A DNA stretch of 17,291 nucleotides from Burkholderiales bacterium (GTDB taxonomy: Bacteria; Pseudomonadota; Gammaproteobacteria; Burkholderiales; Burkholderiaceae). How positions within the stretch are numbered: the stretch's first letter is position 1; the number at the start of each line of letters is the position of its first letter. The stretch lies in NCBI GenBank assembly GCA_947372535.1, contig CANBUA010000078.1:1-17291 (forward strand), read 5' to 3'. Both the position numbers and the translations under genes were made by a program. Of this stretch, positions 6,514-13,678 are shown piece by piece. Below the pieces are notes generated by a model. The model had not been told where the DNA came from and made no database searches. It saw only the letters and a program-made list of their open reading frames with translations.

Positions 6514-8310
6514 ATGCGTACCACCTACTGTGGACTGGTCAGCGAAGCGCTGATGGGACAGACCGTGACCTTGATGGGCTGGGCCCACCGTCGCCGCGAC
6601 CATGGCGGCGTGATCTTCATCGACATCCGCGACCGTGAAGGCCTGGTGCAGGTGGTGTTCGACCCTGACCGTGCCGACTCCTTCAAGATCGCCGAAGGCG
6701 TGCGCAACGAGTTCTGCCTGAAAGTCACCGGCCTGGTGCGTGCCCGCCCCACTGGCACCGAGAACGACGGCCTGACCAGCGGCAAGATCGAGATCCTGGC
6801 CCACACGCTGGAAGTGCTCAACGCCAGCGTGACGCCGCCCTTCCAAATCGACGACGATAACCTGTCGGAGACCACCCGCCTGACGCACCGCGTGCTGGAC
6901 CTGCGCCGCCCGTACATGCAAAAGAACCTGATGCTGCGCTACCGCGTGGCCATGGAGGCGCGCAAGTTCCTGGACGAGCACGGTTTCGTCGACATCGAGA
7001 CGCCGATGCTGACCAAGTCCACGCCCGAAGGCGCGCGTGACTACCTCGTGCCTTCGCGCGTGAACGAAGGTCAGTTCTTCGCCCTGCCCCAATCGCCCCA
7101 ACTGTTCAAGCAATTGCTGATGGTCGCGGGTTTCGACCGCTACTACCAGATCACCAAGTGCTTCCGCGACGAAGACCTGCGCGCTGACCGCCAACCCGAA
7201 TTCACCCAGATCGACATCGAGACGAGCTTCCTGGGCGAGCAGGAAATCCGCGACATGTTCGAAGGCATGATCCGCCACGTTTTCATGAAGGCTTTGAACG
7301 TGGACCTGGGCGCTTACCCGGTCATGAAGTATTCGGAGACGATGTTCCGCTTCGGCTCGGACAAGCCCGACCTTCGCGTCAAGCTGGAGTTCACCGAGCT
7401 GACTGACATCATGGCCGATGTGGACTTCAAGGTGTTCTCGACGCCCGCCACGACCAAGGGCGGCCGCGTGGTCGCTTTGTGCGTGCCTGGCGGCGGCGGC
7501 ATGAGCCGAGGCGAGATCGACGCCTACACCGAGTTCGTGAAGATCTACGGTGCCAAGGGTCTGGCCTGGATCAAGGTCAACGAGGTGGCCAAGGGCCGCG
7601 AAGGTCTGCAATCGCCTATCGTGAAGAACCTGCACGATGCCGCGCTGGCCGAGATTCTCAAGCGCACGAACGCCAAAGATGGCGACCTGATTTTCTTCGG
7701 GGCTGACAAGGAAAAGGTCGTCAACGATGCCATCGGCGCGCTGCGCTTGAAGGTCGGCCACTCCGATTTCGGCAAGAAGAACGGCCTGTTCGAAGACCGT
7801 TGGGCACCGCTGTGGGTGGTGGACTTCCCGATGTTCGAATACGACGAGGACGGCGAGCGTTGGAATGCCGTGCACCATCCCTTCACGGCGCCCAAGGACG
7901 GCCATGAAGACCTGATGGACACGGATCCTGGCCAGTGCATCGCCAAGGCCTACGACATGGTGCTCAATGGCTGGGAACTGGGTGGCGGCTCGATCCGCAT
8001 CCACCGTGCCGAGGTGCAGAGCAAGGTTTTCAGCGCATTGAAAATCAGCCCGGAAGATGCGCAGCTGAAGTTCGGCTTCCTGCTGGATGCACTGCAATAT
8101 GGCGCGCCGCCGCACGGTGGCCTGGCTTTCGGCCTGGACCGCCTGGTCACGCTGATGACCAAGGCTGAATCCATCCGCGACGTGATTGCCTTCCCCAAGA
8201 CGCAGCGCGCCCAGTGCCTGCTCACGCACGCGCCATCGCCCGTGGACGAGAAGCAATTGCGCGAGCTGCACATCCGCCTGCGCAACGCCGGCGGCCCGGC
8301 CGCCGCCTGA
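6514..8310 (+). CDS. aspS: Aspartate--tRNA ligase (class II)
   Basis: AspRS charges tRNA-Asp with aspartate. The 598-residue length fits the bacterial type (E. coli 590). Domains in order are an OB-fold anticodon-binding domain (about 1-105), the class II catalytic core interrupted by the bacterial GAD insertion (about 290-420), and a C-terminal extension. Class II motif 2 is FRDE (217-220) and motif 3 is GLAFGLDR (536-543). Residue 30 is His in RRRDHGG, and residue 81 is Gly in RARPTG. In E. coli these positions are Leu and Lys, whereas His and Gly are associated with the non-discriminating AspRS of Pseudomonas aeruginosa, which also makes Asp-tRNA-Asn for GatCAB. The ATG at 6514 has a purine-rich AAGAGAAGAA just upstream. 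Confidence 0.97.
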   Translation: MRTTYCGLVSEALMGQTVTLMGWAHRRRDHGGVIFIDIRDREGLVQVVFDPDRADSFKIAEGVRNEFCLKVTGLVRARPTGTENDGLTSGKIEILAHTLEVLNASVTPPFQIDDDNLSETTRLTHRVLDLRRPYMQKNLMLRYRVAMEARKFLDEHGFVDIETPMLTKSTPEGARDYLVPSRVNEGQFFALPQSPQLFKQLLMVAGFDRYYQITKCFRDEDLRADRQPEFTQIDIETSFLGEQEIRDMFEGMIRHVFMKALNVDLGAYPVMKYSETMFRFGSDKPDLRVKLEFTELTDIMADVDFKVFSTPATTKGGRVVALCVPGGGGMSRGEIDAYTEFVKIYGAKGLAWIKVNEVAKGREGLQSPIVKNLHDAALAEILKRTNAKDGDLIFFGADKEKVVNDAIGALRLKVGHSDFGKKNGLFEDRWAPLWVVDFPMFEYDEDGERWNAVHHPFTAPKDGHEDLMDTDPGQCIAKAYDMVLNGWELGGGSIRIHRAEVQSKVFSALKISPEDAQLKFGFLLDALQYGAPPHGGLAFGLDRLVTLMTKAESIRDVIAFPKTQRAQCLLTHAPSPVDEKQLRELHIRLRNAGGPAAA

Positions 8311-8338
8311 TCGGCCCGAACGGGTACGAACAACACAT

Positions 8339-8363
8339 GGGTCACCTTCGGGTGGCCCTTTTT
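8339..8363 (+). terminator. Intrinsic terminator with UUCG tetraloop after aspS
   Basis: GGGTCACC (8339-8346) pairs with GGTGGCCC (8351-8358), eight base pairs with one U-G, closed by the very stable TTCG tetraloop and followed by TTTTT (8359-8363). It lies 28 bases after the aspS stop. The nudB ATG is only 24 bases further on, so the hairpin may act as a partial terminator that lowers nudB expression. Confidence 0.8.
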
Positions 8364-8387
8364 CATGGCAGGTCAGGACAGGTCACG

Positions 8388-8867
8388 ATGAACGCGCCCC
8401 ACGCAAAGATCCCGCAATCCGTCCTGGTCGTCATCCACGCGCCCAACCTGGACGTGCTCTTGATCGAGCGGGCCAAACAGCCCGATTTCTGGCAGAGCGT
8501 GACGGGCTCCAAGGATTTCGAGGATGAGGACTGGACCACCACCGCCATCCGCGAGGTGCAGGAGGAAACCGGCATCGTGGTGGGCTCGGCGCAGGTGCCT
8601 GATGAAGCGCTGGTCGATTGGGCCATCGAGAACGTCTACGAGATCTACCCGATCTGGCGTCACCGTTATGCCGAGGGCGTGACGCACAACACGGAGCGGG
8701 TCTTCGGCCTGTGCGTGCCGCGGGACACGCCGATCACCCTGGCGCCGAGGGAACACACTCAGTACGTCTGGCTGCCCCGTCAGGAGGCTGCAGACCGTTG
8801 TTTTTCGCCATCAAATGCGGAAGCCATCCTGCAATTGACTCGATTTGCGGGCGACTCAAGGGCTTAA
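8388..8867 (+). CDS. nudB: Dihydroneopterin triphosphate diphosphatase (Nudix hydrolase)
   Basis: NudB removes pyrophosphate from 7,8-dihydroneopterin triphosphate, the second step of folate biosynthesis. The 159-residue protein carries a Nudix box in residues 40-63: Gly40, Glu47, then REVQEETG (55-62). The spacing from Gly40 to Glu47 is one residue longer than the textbook Gx5E pattern, which E. coli NudB keeps (GSVEEGE). The N-terminal IPQSVLVVIH and the later NVYEIYPIWRHRY and HTQYVWLP fit the NudB subfamily. The ATG at 8388 starts similarity to the family and has AGGT about nine bases upstream; an in-frame upstream extension runs through aspS and the terminator and is rejected. The aspS-nudB order is common in Burkholderiales. 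Confidence 0.9.
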   Translation: MNAPHAKIPQSVLVVIHAPNLDVLLIERAKQPDFWQSVTGSKDFEDEDWTTTAIREVQEETGIVVGSAQVPDEALVDWAIENVYEIYPIWRHRYAEGVTHNTERVFGLCVPRDTPITLAPREHTQYVWLPRQEAADRCFSPSNAEAILQLTRFAGDSRA

Positions 8868-8897
8868 CGCGGGGGCCAAGCACCGCCTGGGCGGGCT

Positions 8898-8926
8898 AAG
8901 CTATTCTGAACACATCCCGATAGCTT
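8898..8926. repeat. Inverted repeat between nudB and the YbhP-like gene
   Basis: AAGCTAT (8898-8904) and ATAGCTT (8920-8926) are perfect seven-base inverted arms with a 15-base spacer. No T run follows on either side in a terminator-like position. The left arm runs into TATTCT (8902-8907), a weak -10 match. It could be an operator or a promoter-proximal structure for the gene starting at 8953. It is the most regular element in this 85-base gap. Confidence 0.35.
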
Positions 8927-8952
8927 GAGGCCGTTACCGCCCTGTCACCGCC

Positions 8953-9762
8953 GTGCTCAACCGCCTTCAATCGTCACTGCTGCCACCCTCCACGTTGTCC
9001 GCGCAAGGCTTGCGCGTGTCCACCTACAACATCCACAAGGGTGTACGCGGGATGGGCCTGACCAAGCGGCTGGAGATCCACAACCTGTGCCTGGCCGTCG
9101 AAGCCATGGACGCCGACATCGTTTGCTTGCAAGAGGTACGGCAGTTCAACCACCAGGAAGCCAAGTCGTTTTCCAAAACGCGCTTCGGGCATGGCGCCTG
9201 GCCGTCCGCGCCCCAGGCGGAGTACCTGGCGCCCGAAGGCTACGACGTGGCCTACCGCACCAATGCCATCACCAAGCATGGCGAGCATGGTAATGCCCTG
9301 CTCTCGCGCTGGCCCATTGGTGACATCGGCCACCACAACATCTCCGACCACCGCTTCGAGCAACGCGGCCTGCTGCATGTGCCGGTGACCTGGCGCGATG
9401 TGGAGATCCATGTCGTGGTCGCCCACCTGGGACTGATCAATGCCAGCCGGCTGCGCCAGGCCCAGCACCTGGCCAAGCTGGTCCAGGAAGAATTACCGCC
9501 CGATGCCCCGGTGATCGTGGCTGGCGATTTCAACGACTGGAACGAGGCCCTGGACCCGGTGCTGGTGCCCTCGGGCCTGACCAGGGCGCGCACCAGCCAG
9601 GCCGCACGCCAGGCCACCTTCCCCTCTCGGGTGCCTGTCCTGGCGATGGACCGCATCTACACGCGGGGCTTCGTGTGCAGCAACATCATGGTCCCCCGCG
9701 GTGATGCGTGGGCGCGCATGTCGGACCACCTGCCTCTGGTGGCTGAGTTCGAGCTGGCGTAA
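8953..9762 (+). CDS. Endonuclease/exonuclease/phosphatase family protein, YbhP-like
   Basis: The 269-residue protein has the metal-dependent EEP (DNase I-like) fold residues in order: Asn26 in YNIHKG, Glu61 in LQEV, His158 in AHLG, Asp192 and Asn194 in GDFND, Asp233 in MDRIY, and Asp258-His259 in SDHLP. All catalytic positions are intact, so it should be an active phosphodiesterase or phosphatase, but the substrate is not known. It sits directly before clsB, the same pairing as ybhP-ybhO(clsB) in E. coli, which suggests a role tied to phospholipid turnover. The start is a GTG at 8953 without a near Shine-Dalgarno; an internal TTG or GTG near 9010 is possible but would cut close to the first motif. 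Confidence 0.82.
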   Translation: MLNRLQSSLLPPSTLSAQGLRVSTYNIHKGVRGMGLTKRLEIHNLCLAVEAMDADIVCLQEVRQFNHQEAKSFSKTRFGHGAWPSAPQAEYLAPEGYDVAYRTNAITKHGEHGNALLSRWPIGDIGHHNISDHRFEQRGLLHVPVTWRDVEIHVVVAHLGLINASRLRQAQHLAKLVQEELPPDAPVIVAGDFNDWNEALDPVLVPSGLTRARTSQAARQATFPSRVPVLAMDRIYTRGFVCSNIMVPRGDAWARMSDHLPLVAEFELA

Positions 9763-9768
9763 GCCAGC
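9753..9768 (+). other. Perfect hairpin enclosing the stop codon of the YbhP-like gene
   Basis: GCTGGC (9753-9758) and GCCAGC (9763-9768) form a six-base perfect stem around the tetraloop GTAA (9759-9762), which is a GNRA-type loop and contains the TAA stop. No T run follows, so it is not a classical terminator. It may stabilise the mRNA end or affect translation into clsB 59 bases away, or be incidental. Confidence 0.4.
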
Positions 9769-9821
9769 GACAGGCGGCCTCGACAAGCATCGCCTGACGC
9801 CGTTGTTCCGCGCGCCCAAGC

Positions 9822-11132
9822 ATGCAGTCCGCCCCACCTGAGCAGACGCCCGACCACACCCTGGCCTGGTACGCCCAGCGCAAGCCGGTCTTCACGGGCG
9901 GCAACCAGGTGCAACTGCTGCGCGGCGGCCGGGAGATGTTCCCTGCGCAGGTCAAAGCCATCGAGCAGGCGCGTCAAAGCGTGTGGATGGCGTCCTATTT
10001 GATCTCGTCCGAAGGTGAGGCCAGTTCGGTGATCACGGCCCTGTGCCAGGCGGCGCGGCGCGGGGTGACGGTGCACCTGGTGGTCGATGGCGTCGGCTCG
10101 CGCGATGTGCCTGAATCGGTCTGGCATGGCTTGCGCGCCAGCGGGGTCAAGTTGGTCATTTACCGCCCCGTCACGGGCTTGTGGAACCTGCTGTGGAACC
10201 CCGCGCAATGGCGGCGCATGCACATGAAGCTGTGCGTGATCGACGAGGGCTGCGCCTTCGTGGGCGGCATCAACCTGATCGACGATCATTTCGACTTGGC
10301 CTATGCCTGGTCGGCCAGACCCCGGCTGGACTATGCCGTGCAGGTCAATGGCGCGGCCGCCCTGCCCATGCTGCACACCGTGCGGGCGGTGTGGACACGC
10401 GCCACCCATGGCCGCGACTGGCGCGACGACCTGCAGGATTGGGAGCGTGACCGAAAACGGTTCAAGCGGCTGCGCAAAATCTGGCGGGCCGCGCGCCTGA
10501 AACTCACCCCGGCCGAGCTGCAGTCGCTCAGGGGCCCCATGAACAGCCGCCAGCCCATGCGCGCCGCTTTCGTGCTGCGCGACAACCTGCGCCAGCGCCG
10601 CACCATCGAGCGGGCGGCCCAGCAAGCCATCATCCAGGCGCGCTCGCACATCGACATCGTCACGCCTTATTTTTACCCTGGCCGGCTGTTGCAGAAGGCA
10701 CTGCGGCAGGCTGCCCAACGGGGCGTGCGGGTGCGCCTGCTGCTGCAAGGCAAGGTGGATTACCGGATCGCTGGCATTGCAGCGCGCGTGTTGTACGACG
10801 AGTTGCAGCGCCACGGCGTGCGCATTTATGAATACCAGCCCGCCCTGCTGCACGCCAAGGTCCTGTGCGTGGACGACGAATGGGCCACCATCGGCTCCTC
10901 CAACCTGGACCCGCTGTCCTTGATGATGAACCTGGAGGCCAACCTGATCGTGCGCGACCGGGGCTTCGGGCTGTCGGTGTCGCGTGCGTTGGCCAAGGAT
11001 TTTGCGGACAGCCGCGAGGTGCCGCATCCCAAGCAACTGGGCAGCTCGCTCGGTGCGCGCTTCATGCTGGGGCTGGTGGCCTGGTGCGCCAAGACTTATC
11101 TGCGGCTGGCCGGGGTGGTGCAACGGGAGTGA
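9822..11132 (+). CDS. clsB: Cardiolipin synthase ClsB (phospholipase D superfamily)
   Basis: The protein belongs to the phospholipase D superfamily and should form cardiolipin by phosphatidyl transfer at the inner membrane. Both HxKx4D catalytic motifs are intact in the 436 residues: His134-Lys136-Asp141 in HMKLCVID, and His344-Lys346-Asp351 in HAKVLCVD. Each is followed by the expected Gly/Ser-Asn element (GGIN, GSSN). There is no pair of N-terminal membrane helices, which separates it from ClsA and fits the ClsB (YbhO) subgroup, whose E. coli member is about 413 residues. The N-terminal extension before FTGGNQVQLL (24-33) is short and polar. The ATG at 9822 lacks a clear Shine-Dalgarno. The upstream YbhP-like gene supports the ClsB assignment. 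Its 3' end faces cobC at 19 bases. Confidence 0.9.
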   Translation: MQSAPPEQTPDHTLAWYAQRKPVFTGGNQVQLLRGGREMFPAQVKAIEQARQSVWMASYLISSEGEASSVITALCQAARRGVTVHLVVDGVGSRDVPESVWHGLRASGVKLVIYRPVTGLWNLLWNPAQWRRMHMKLCVIDEGCAFVGGINLIDDHFDLAYAWSARPRLDYAVQVNGAAALPMLHTVRAVWTRATHGRDWRDDLQDWERDRKRFKRLRKIWRAARLKLTPAELQSLRGPMNSRQPMRAAFVLRDNLRQRRTIERAAQQAIIQARSHIDIVTPYFYPGRLLQKALRQAAQRGVRVRLLLQGKVDYRIAGIAARVLYDELQRHGVRIYEYQPALLHAKVLCVDDEWATIGSSNLDPLSLMMNLEANLIVRDRGFGLSVSRALAKDFADSREVPHPKQLGSSLGARFMLGLVAWCAKTYLRLAGVVQRE

Positions 11133-11151
11133 GGTGGCCTGCTGAAGGTGA

Positions 11152-11730
11152 TCAGTTGACTGGCAAGGTCCAGTGCGCTTGATAGGCTGGCGCCAGGGGC
11201 CAGTCGGCAGCTTTGGTGGGCACCTCATTGGGCAGATGGCTTTGCGCCCACTGCCGGGCCAGCATCCAGCCGGCGTGAGCGATCACGGTGCAGCCAGGCA
11301 CAGGCGCCGACCACGCGCCGGCACGAACCAGAAAATGGCGCAAGGCCTCGCCGCCACCGGGCGCGACATCGGCCAGGTCATCGCACCAGGCGTCCACTTC
11401 ATCACGAGGGATGTCTGCCCAGGCCAGGCCGTCCCAGCGCCCGAAATCCATCTCCATCAGCTGCGGGTGCACCTCATGCCGCCAGCCCCAGCGCTTGAGG
11501 CAACAGCCGACCAGGCGGCAGCGTTGCAGGGGTGAGGTGCAGACCACCCGAGGCAGGCCTTCGCGGTGCGCCAACGTTCGAATGCGCCTCGCCAGGCGCC
11601 TGGCCTTGCGTGGATCAAGCGCGACATCGGTCTGGCCGATGCAGCGCCCGAGGGCCTCGCGCGGCCTGGGGTGGCGCCACGCGTGGACCACCGAAGCGGA
11701 AGACGAAGATTGCAACGACCGCTCGCTCAC
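11152..11730 (-). CDS. cobC: Histidine phosphatase family protein, probable alpha-ribazole phosphatase CobC
   Basis: This is predicted to remove the phosphate left in nucleotide-loop assembly (alpha-ribazole-5'-phosphate or adenosylcobalamin-5'-phosphate). The 192-residue protein has histidine phosphatase residues: Arg19-His20 in WRHPRP (the nucleophile), Arg70 in SPLQR, Glu93 in LMEMDFGRWDG, and His152 in IAHAGW. The common RHG reads RHP here, a form I associate with CobC-like proteins of betaproteobacteria. The start is a GTG at 11730 that overlaps the cobS stop as GTGA, so translation is coupled to cobS. An upstream in-frame extension of 75 residues lies inside cobS in another frame and is rejected. 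Note that in Pseudomonas denitrificans naming, cobC means a different enzyme, a decarboxylase. Confidence 0.85.
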   Translation of the reverse strand: MSERSLQSSSSASVVHAWRHPRPREALGRCIGQTDVALDPRKARRLARRIRTLAHREGLPRVVCTSPLQRCRLVGCCLKRWGWRHEVHPQLMEMDFGRWDGLAWADIPRDEVDAWCDDLADVAPGGGEALRHFLVRAGAWSAPVPGCTVIAHAGWMLARQWAQSHLPNEVPTKAADWPLAPAYQAHWTLPVN

Positions 11731-12623
11731 AGCCAGGCCCAATCCTGCGGATGGACCACGGCCAACCAAGCCAGCAACATGGCCGCCTCGCTCAACTGCT
11801 GACTGGCGCCCAGGGTGTCGCCGGTGTAGCCGCCCAGGCGCCGGTGCAGCCAGCGCGCCATCATGACGGACACGAGCAAGGCTGCCAGGGTGGACCAGCC
11901 CATGGCCTGAGCCCAGGTGCGCCAGGGCCAGCCCAGGTGATCCAACGCCAGCCACAACAAAGCGGCGATCAGGGCCGCGATCATCAACGTGGCCAGCAAG
12001 CGCGCATCGCTCACCCGCGTGGCCAGCGGCTTGGCTTTGGCATGCGCGATGTCGCCCGCGTACCGCAGAAAGCGGATCAACAGCACCGGCACCACGCGCG
12101 AGAAAGCATGGGCCCAGACCAGGCCCATGGCGGTCCAGCCCAGCAAGACCTGGTGGATGTTGCTGCTGTGGCTGGACGAGATTTCCTGATACAGGGGCGT
12201 CAGCAAAGAGGTGAGCACCACCGCCTTGAGCACTAACAGCAGGATCAGGCCCAGGCTGGCGTAAACGCCTACGCGTGAGTCCTTCATGATCTCCAGCGCG
12301 CGCTCACGGCTGACGCTGCCACCCAGGCCATCGCAGGTGTCGGCCCAGCCGTCTTCATGGAAGCCGCCAGTCATCCAGACCGTGGCCATCATGCTCAACA
12401 CCACCGCGACCATGGGTGGCCACCACAGGCCAGCCACCGCCATGACGAGGGCACCCACGCACCCCACCAAGGCGCCAGCCAGAGGGAAGTAGCGCACGCA
12501 ATGCTGCAGCCATGAGGGCTCGAAACCCACCCAGGCCGGCACGGGCACACGCGTGAGGAACTGCAGGGCCGTGAAGAACAGCCGCAGCTCATGGAGCACG
12601 GCGCGCATCAGTTGGGTGAGCAT
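11727..12623 (-). CDS. cobS: Adenosylcobinamide-GDP ribazoletransferase (cobalamin synthase)
   Basis: CobS joins adenosylcobinamide-GDP with alpha-ribazole or its phosphate to give cobalamin or cobalamin phosphate, at the inner membrane. The 298-residue protein is polytopic, with several hydrophobic segments (for example 46-66, 70-85, 120-140, 160-182 and 207-228). It carries the metal-binding family motif GGFHEDGWADTCDGL (86-100) and the conserved C-terminal GGYTGDTLGA (264-273) followed by QL.E. The ATG at 12623 gives MLTQLMRAVLHELRLFF, which fits the family; ATG 12608 is an alternative. A longer in-frame start overlapping cobT is not family-like. It begins 16 bases after cobT and overlaps cobC by four bases, so it is part of one operon. 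The Pseudomonas denitrificans name is cobV. Confidence 0.93.
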   Translation of the reverse strand: MLTQLMRAVLHELRLFFTALQFLTRVPVPAWVGFEPSWLQHCVRYFPLAGALVGCVGALVMAVAGLWWPPMVAVVLSMMATVWMTGGFHEDGWADTCDGLGGSVSRERALEIMKDSRVGVYASLGLILLLVLKAVVLTSLLTPLYQEISSSHSSNIHQVLLGWTAMGLVWAHAFSRVVPVLLIRFLRYAGDIAHAKAKPLATRVSDARLLATLMIAALIAALLWLALDHLGWPWRTWAQAMGWSTLAALLVSVMMARWLHRRLGGYTGDTLGASQQLSEAAMLLAWLAVVHPQDWAWL

Positions 12624-12639
12624 GTGGCTTCGTGCCGCG

Positions 12640-13677
12640 TCATGCGCTGGACGACACACCTGCCGACTCAAAACTGGCCATCTCGCGCAACAGTCGGCAA
12701 CTCGATTCGAGCAGCGGCCAAGCCAGCGCCGCGCCAGAGCCTTCACCCAGGCGCAGCCCCAAGTGCAGCAGCGGTTGCGCGCCCAGGTGGGTCAACATGC
12801 GGGCATGGCCGCTTTCATCAGACTGGTGCGCGAACACGCAGCGTTGCAGCATCAGCGGCTGCAAGGCATGGGCGATCAAGGCGGCGCTGCTGGCAATGAA
12901 ACCATCGACCACGATGACGCGGTTTAGTGCTGCGGCCTCCAGCATGGCACCGCACATCATCGCGATCTCGAAGCCACCCATGGCGGCCAGCACACCTATG
13001 GGGTCGGTGATGGCGGCATGGCGCTCCAGGGTGTCGGTCAGCACGGCCATTTTGCGTTGCAGGCCCTCATCATCCAGGCCGGTGCCACGGCCCACGCACT
13101 GCACCAGCGGCAAGCCGGTGAGGCTGGCCATCAACAAGGCTGCACTGGACGTGTTGCCGATGCCCATCTCGCCAAAGAGGATGGCATTGCCGGGCAGGCC
13201 ACTCACGAGGTCGGCGCCTTCAGCCATCGCTTGCTGGCATTGCTCAACGCTCATGGCGGGGCCCAGCGAGGCATCCTGCGTACCGGTCGCGATCTTGCGA
13301 ATCTGAAGGCCTGGCCGCGGTGCGATGTCTTTGGCGACACCAGCATCCACCACGGTCAAGGCCAGGCCGTGTTGACGCGCCAGCACGCTGATGGCCGCGC
13401 CACCAGCCAGGAAGTTCTCGACCATCTGCCAGGTCACGTCACTGGGGTAGGCCGAGACGCCTCGCGCCGCCAGGCCATGATCGCCCGCAAACACCAGCAC
13501 CTGGGGCTGATCGAGCATGGGCTGTTCGCTGCGCAGGATCAGGCCGATCTGCAAAGCCAGCGTTTCAAGTCGGCCCAAGGCGCCCAGGGGCTTGGTTTTG
13601 TGGTCCAGCAGGTGCTGCAGGCGGCTGGTCAAGGCAGGGTCATGCAGATCCAGCATGGGCTTGGGCTCGTCGATCAT
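12640..13677 (-). CDS. cobT: Nicotinate-nucleotide--dimethylbenzimidazole phosphoribosyltransferase
   Basis: CobT transfers ribose phosphate from nicotinate mononucleotide to 5,6-dimethylbenzimidazole, giving alpha-ribazole-5'-phosphate, the lower ligand for CobS. The 345-residue length equals the family norm of about 350. Motifs seen are KPLGALGRLE (29-38), FAGDHGLAARGVSAYP (63-78), FGEMGIGNTSSAA (168-180) with Glu170, and GLRLGEGSGAALA (307-319) with Glu312, which should be the catalytic base equivalent to Glu317 of the Salmonella enzyme. The ATG at 13677 follows the cobQ stop after one base and has a clear AAGGGAG Shine-Dalgarno within the end of cobQ. In Pseudomonas denitrificans naming this is cobU. 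Confidence 0.95.
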   Translation of the reverse strand: MIDEPKPMLDLHDPALTSRLQHLLDHKTKPLGALGRLETLALQIGLILRSEQPMLDQPQVLVFAGDHGLAARGVSAYPSDVTWQMVENFLAGGAAISVLARQHGLALTVVDAGVAKDIAPRPGLQIRKIATGTQDASLGPAMSVEQCQQAMAEGADLVSGLPGNAILFGEMGIGNTSSAALLMASLTGLPLVQCVGRGTGLDDEGLQRKMAVLTDTLERHAAITDPIGVLAAMGGFEIAMMCGAMLEAAALNRVIVVDGFIASSAALIAHALQPLMLQRCVFAHQSDESGHARMLTHLGAQPLLHLGLRLGEGSGAALAWPLLESSCRLLREMASFESAGVSSSA

Positions 13678-13678
13678 T

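Noticed and set aside
6397..8271. Very long open frame on the minus strand opposite aspS
   Set aside because: It is exactly antisense to a clearly conserved gene, rich in His, Ala, Gln, Val and Arg as expected from reverse reading of GC-biased codons, and resembles no protein family. High GC suppresses stop codons.
9771..9796. CAGGCG/CGCCTG inverted repeat before clsB considered as a terminator
   Set aside because: Six-base arms with a 14-base loop and no T tract; likely chance in GC-rich sequence.
9657..11228. Long minus-strand open frame opposite clsB
   Set aside because: Antisense to a gene with both catalytic motifs intact; its composition (His, Gln, Ala and Arg rich) is typical of a shadow frame, and no start signal is visible.
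11731..11955. 75-residue N-terminal extension of CobC inside cobS
   Set aside because: It is an alternative frame of the cobS 3' end without histidine phosphatase similarity; the GTG at 11730 gives a normal-length protein.
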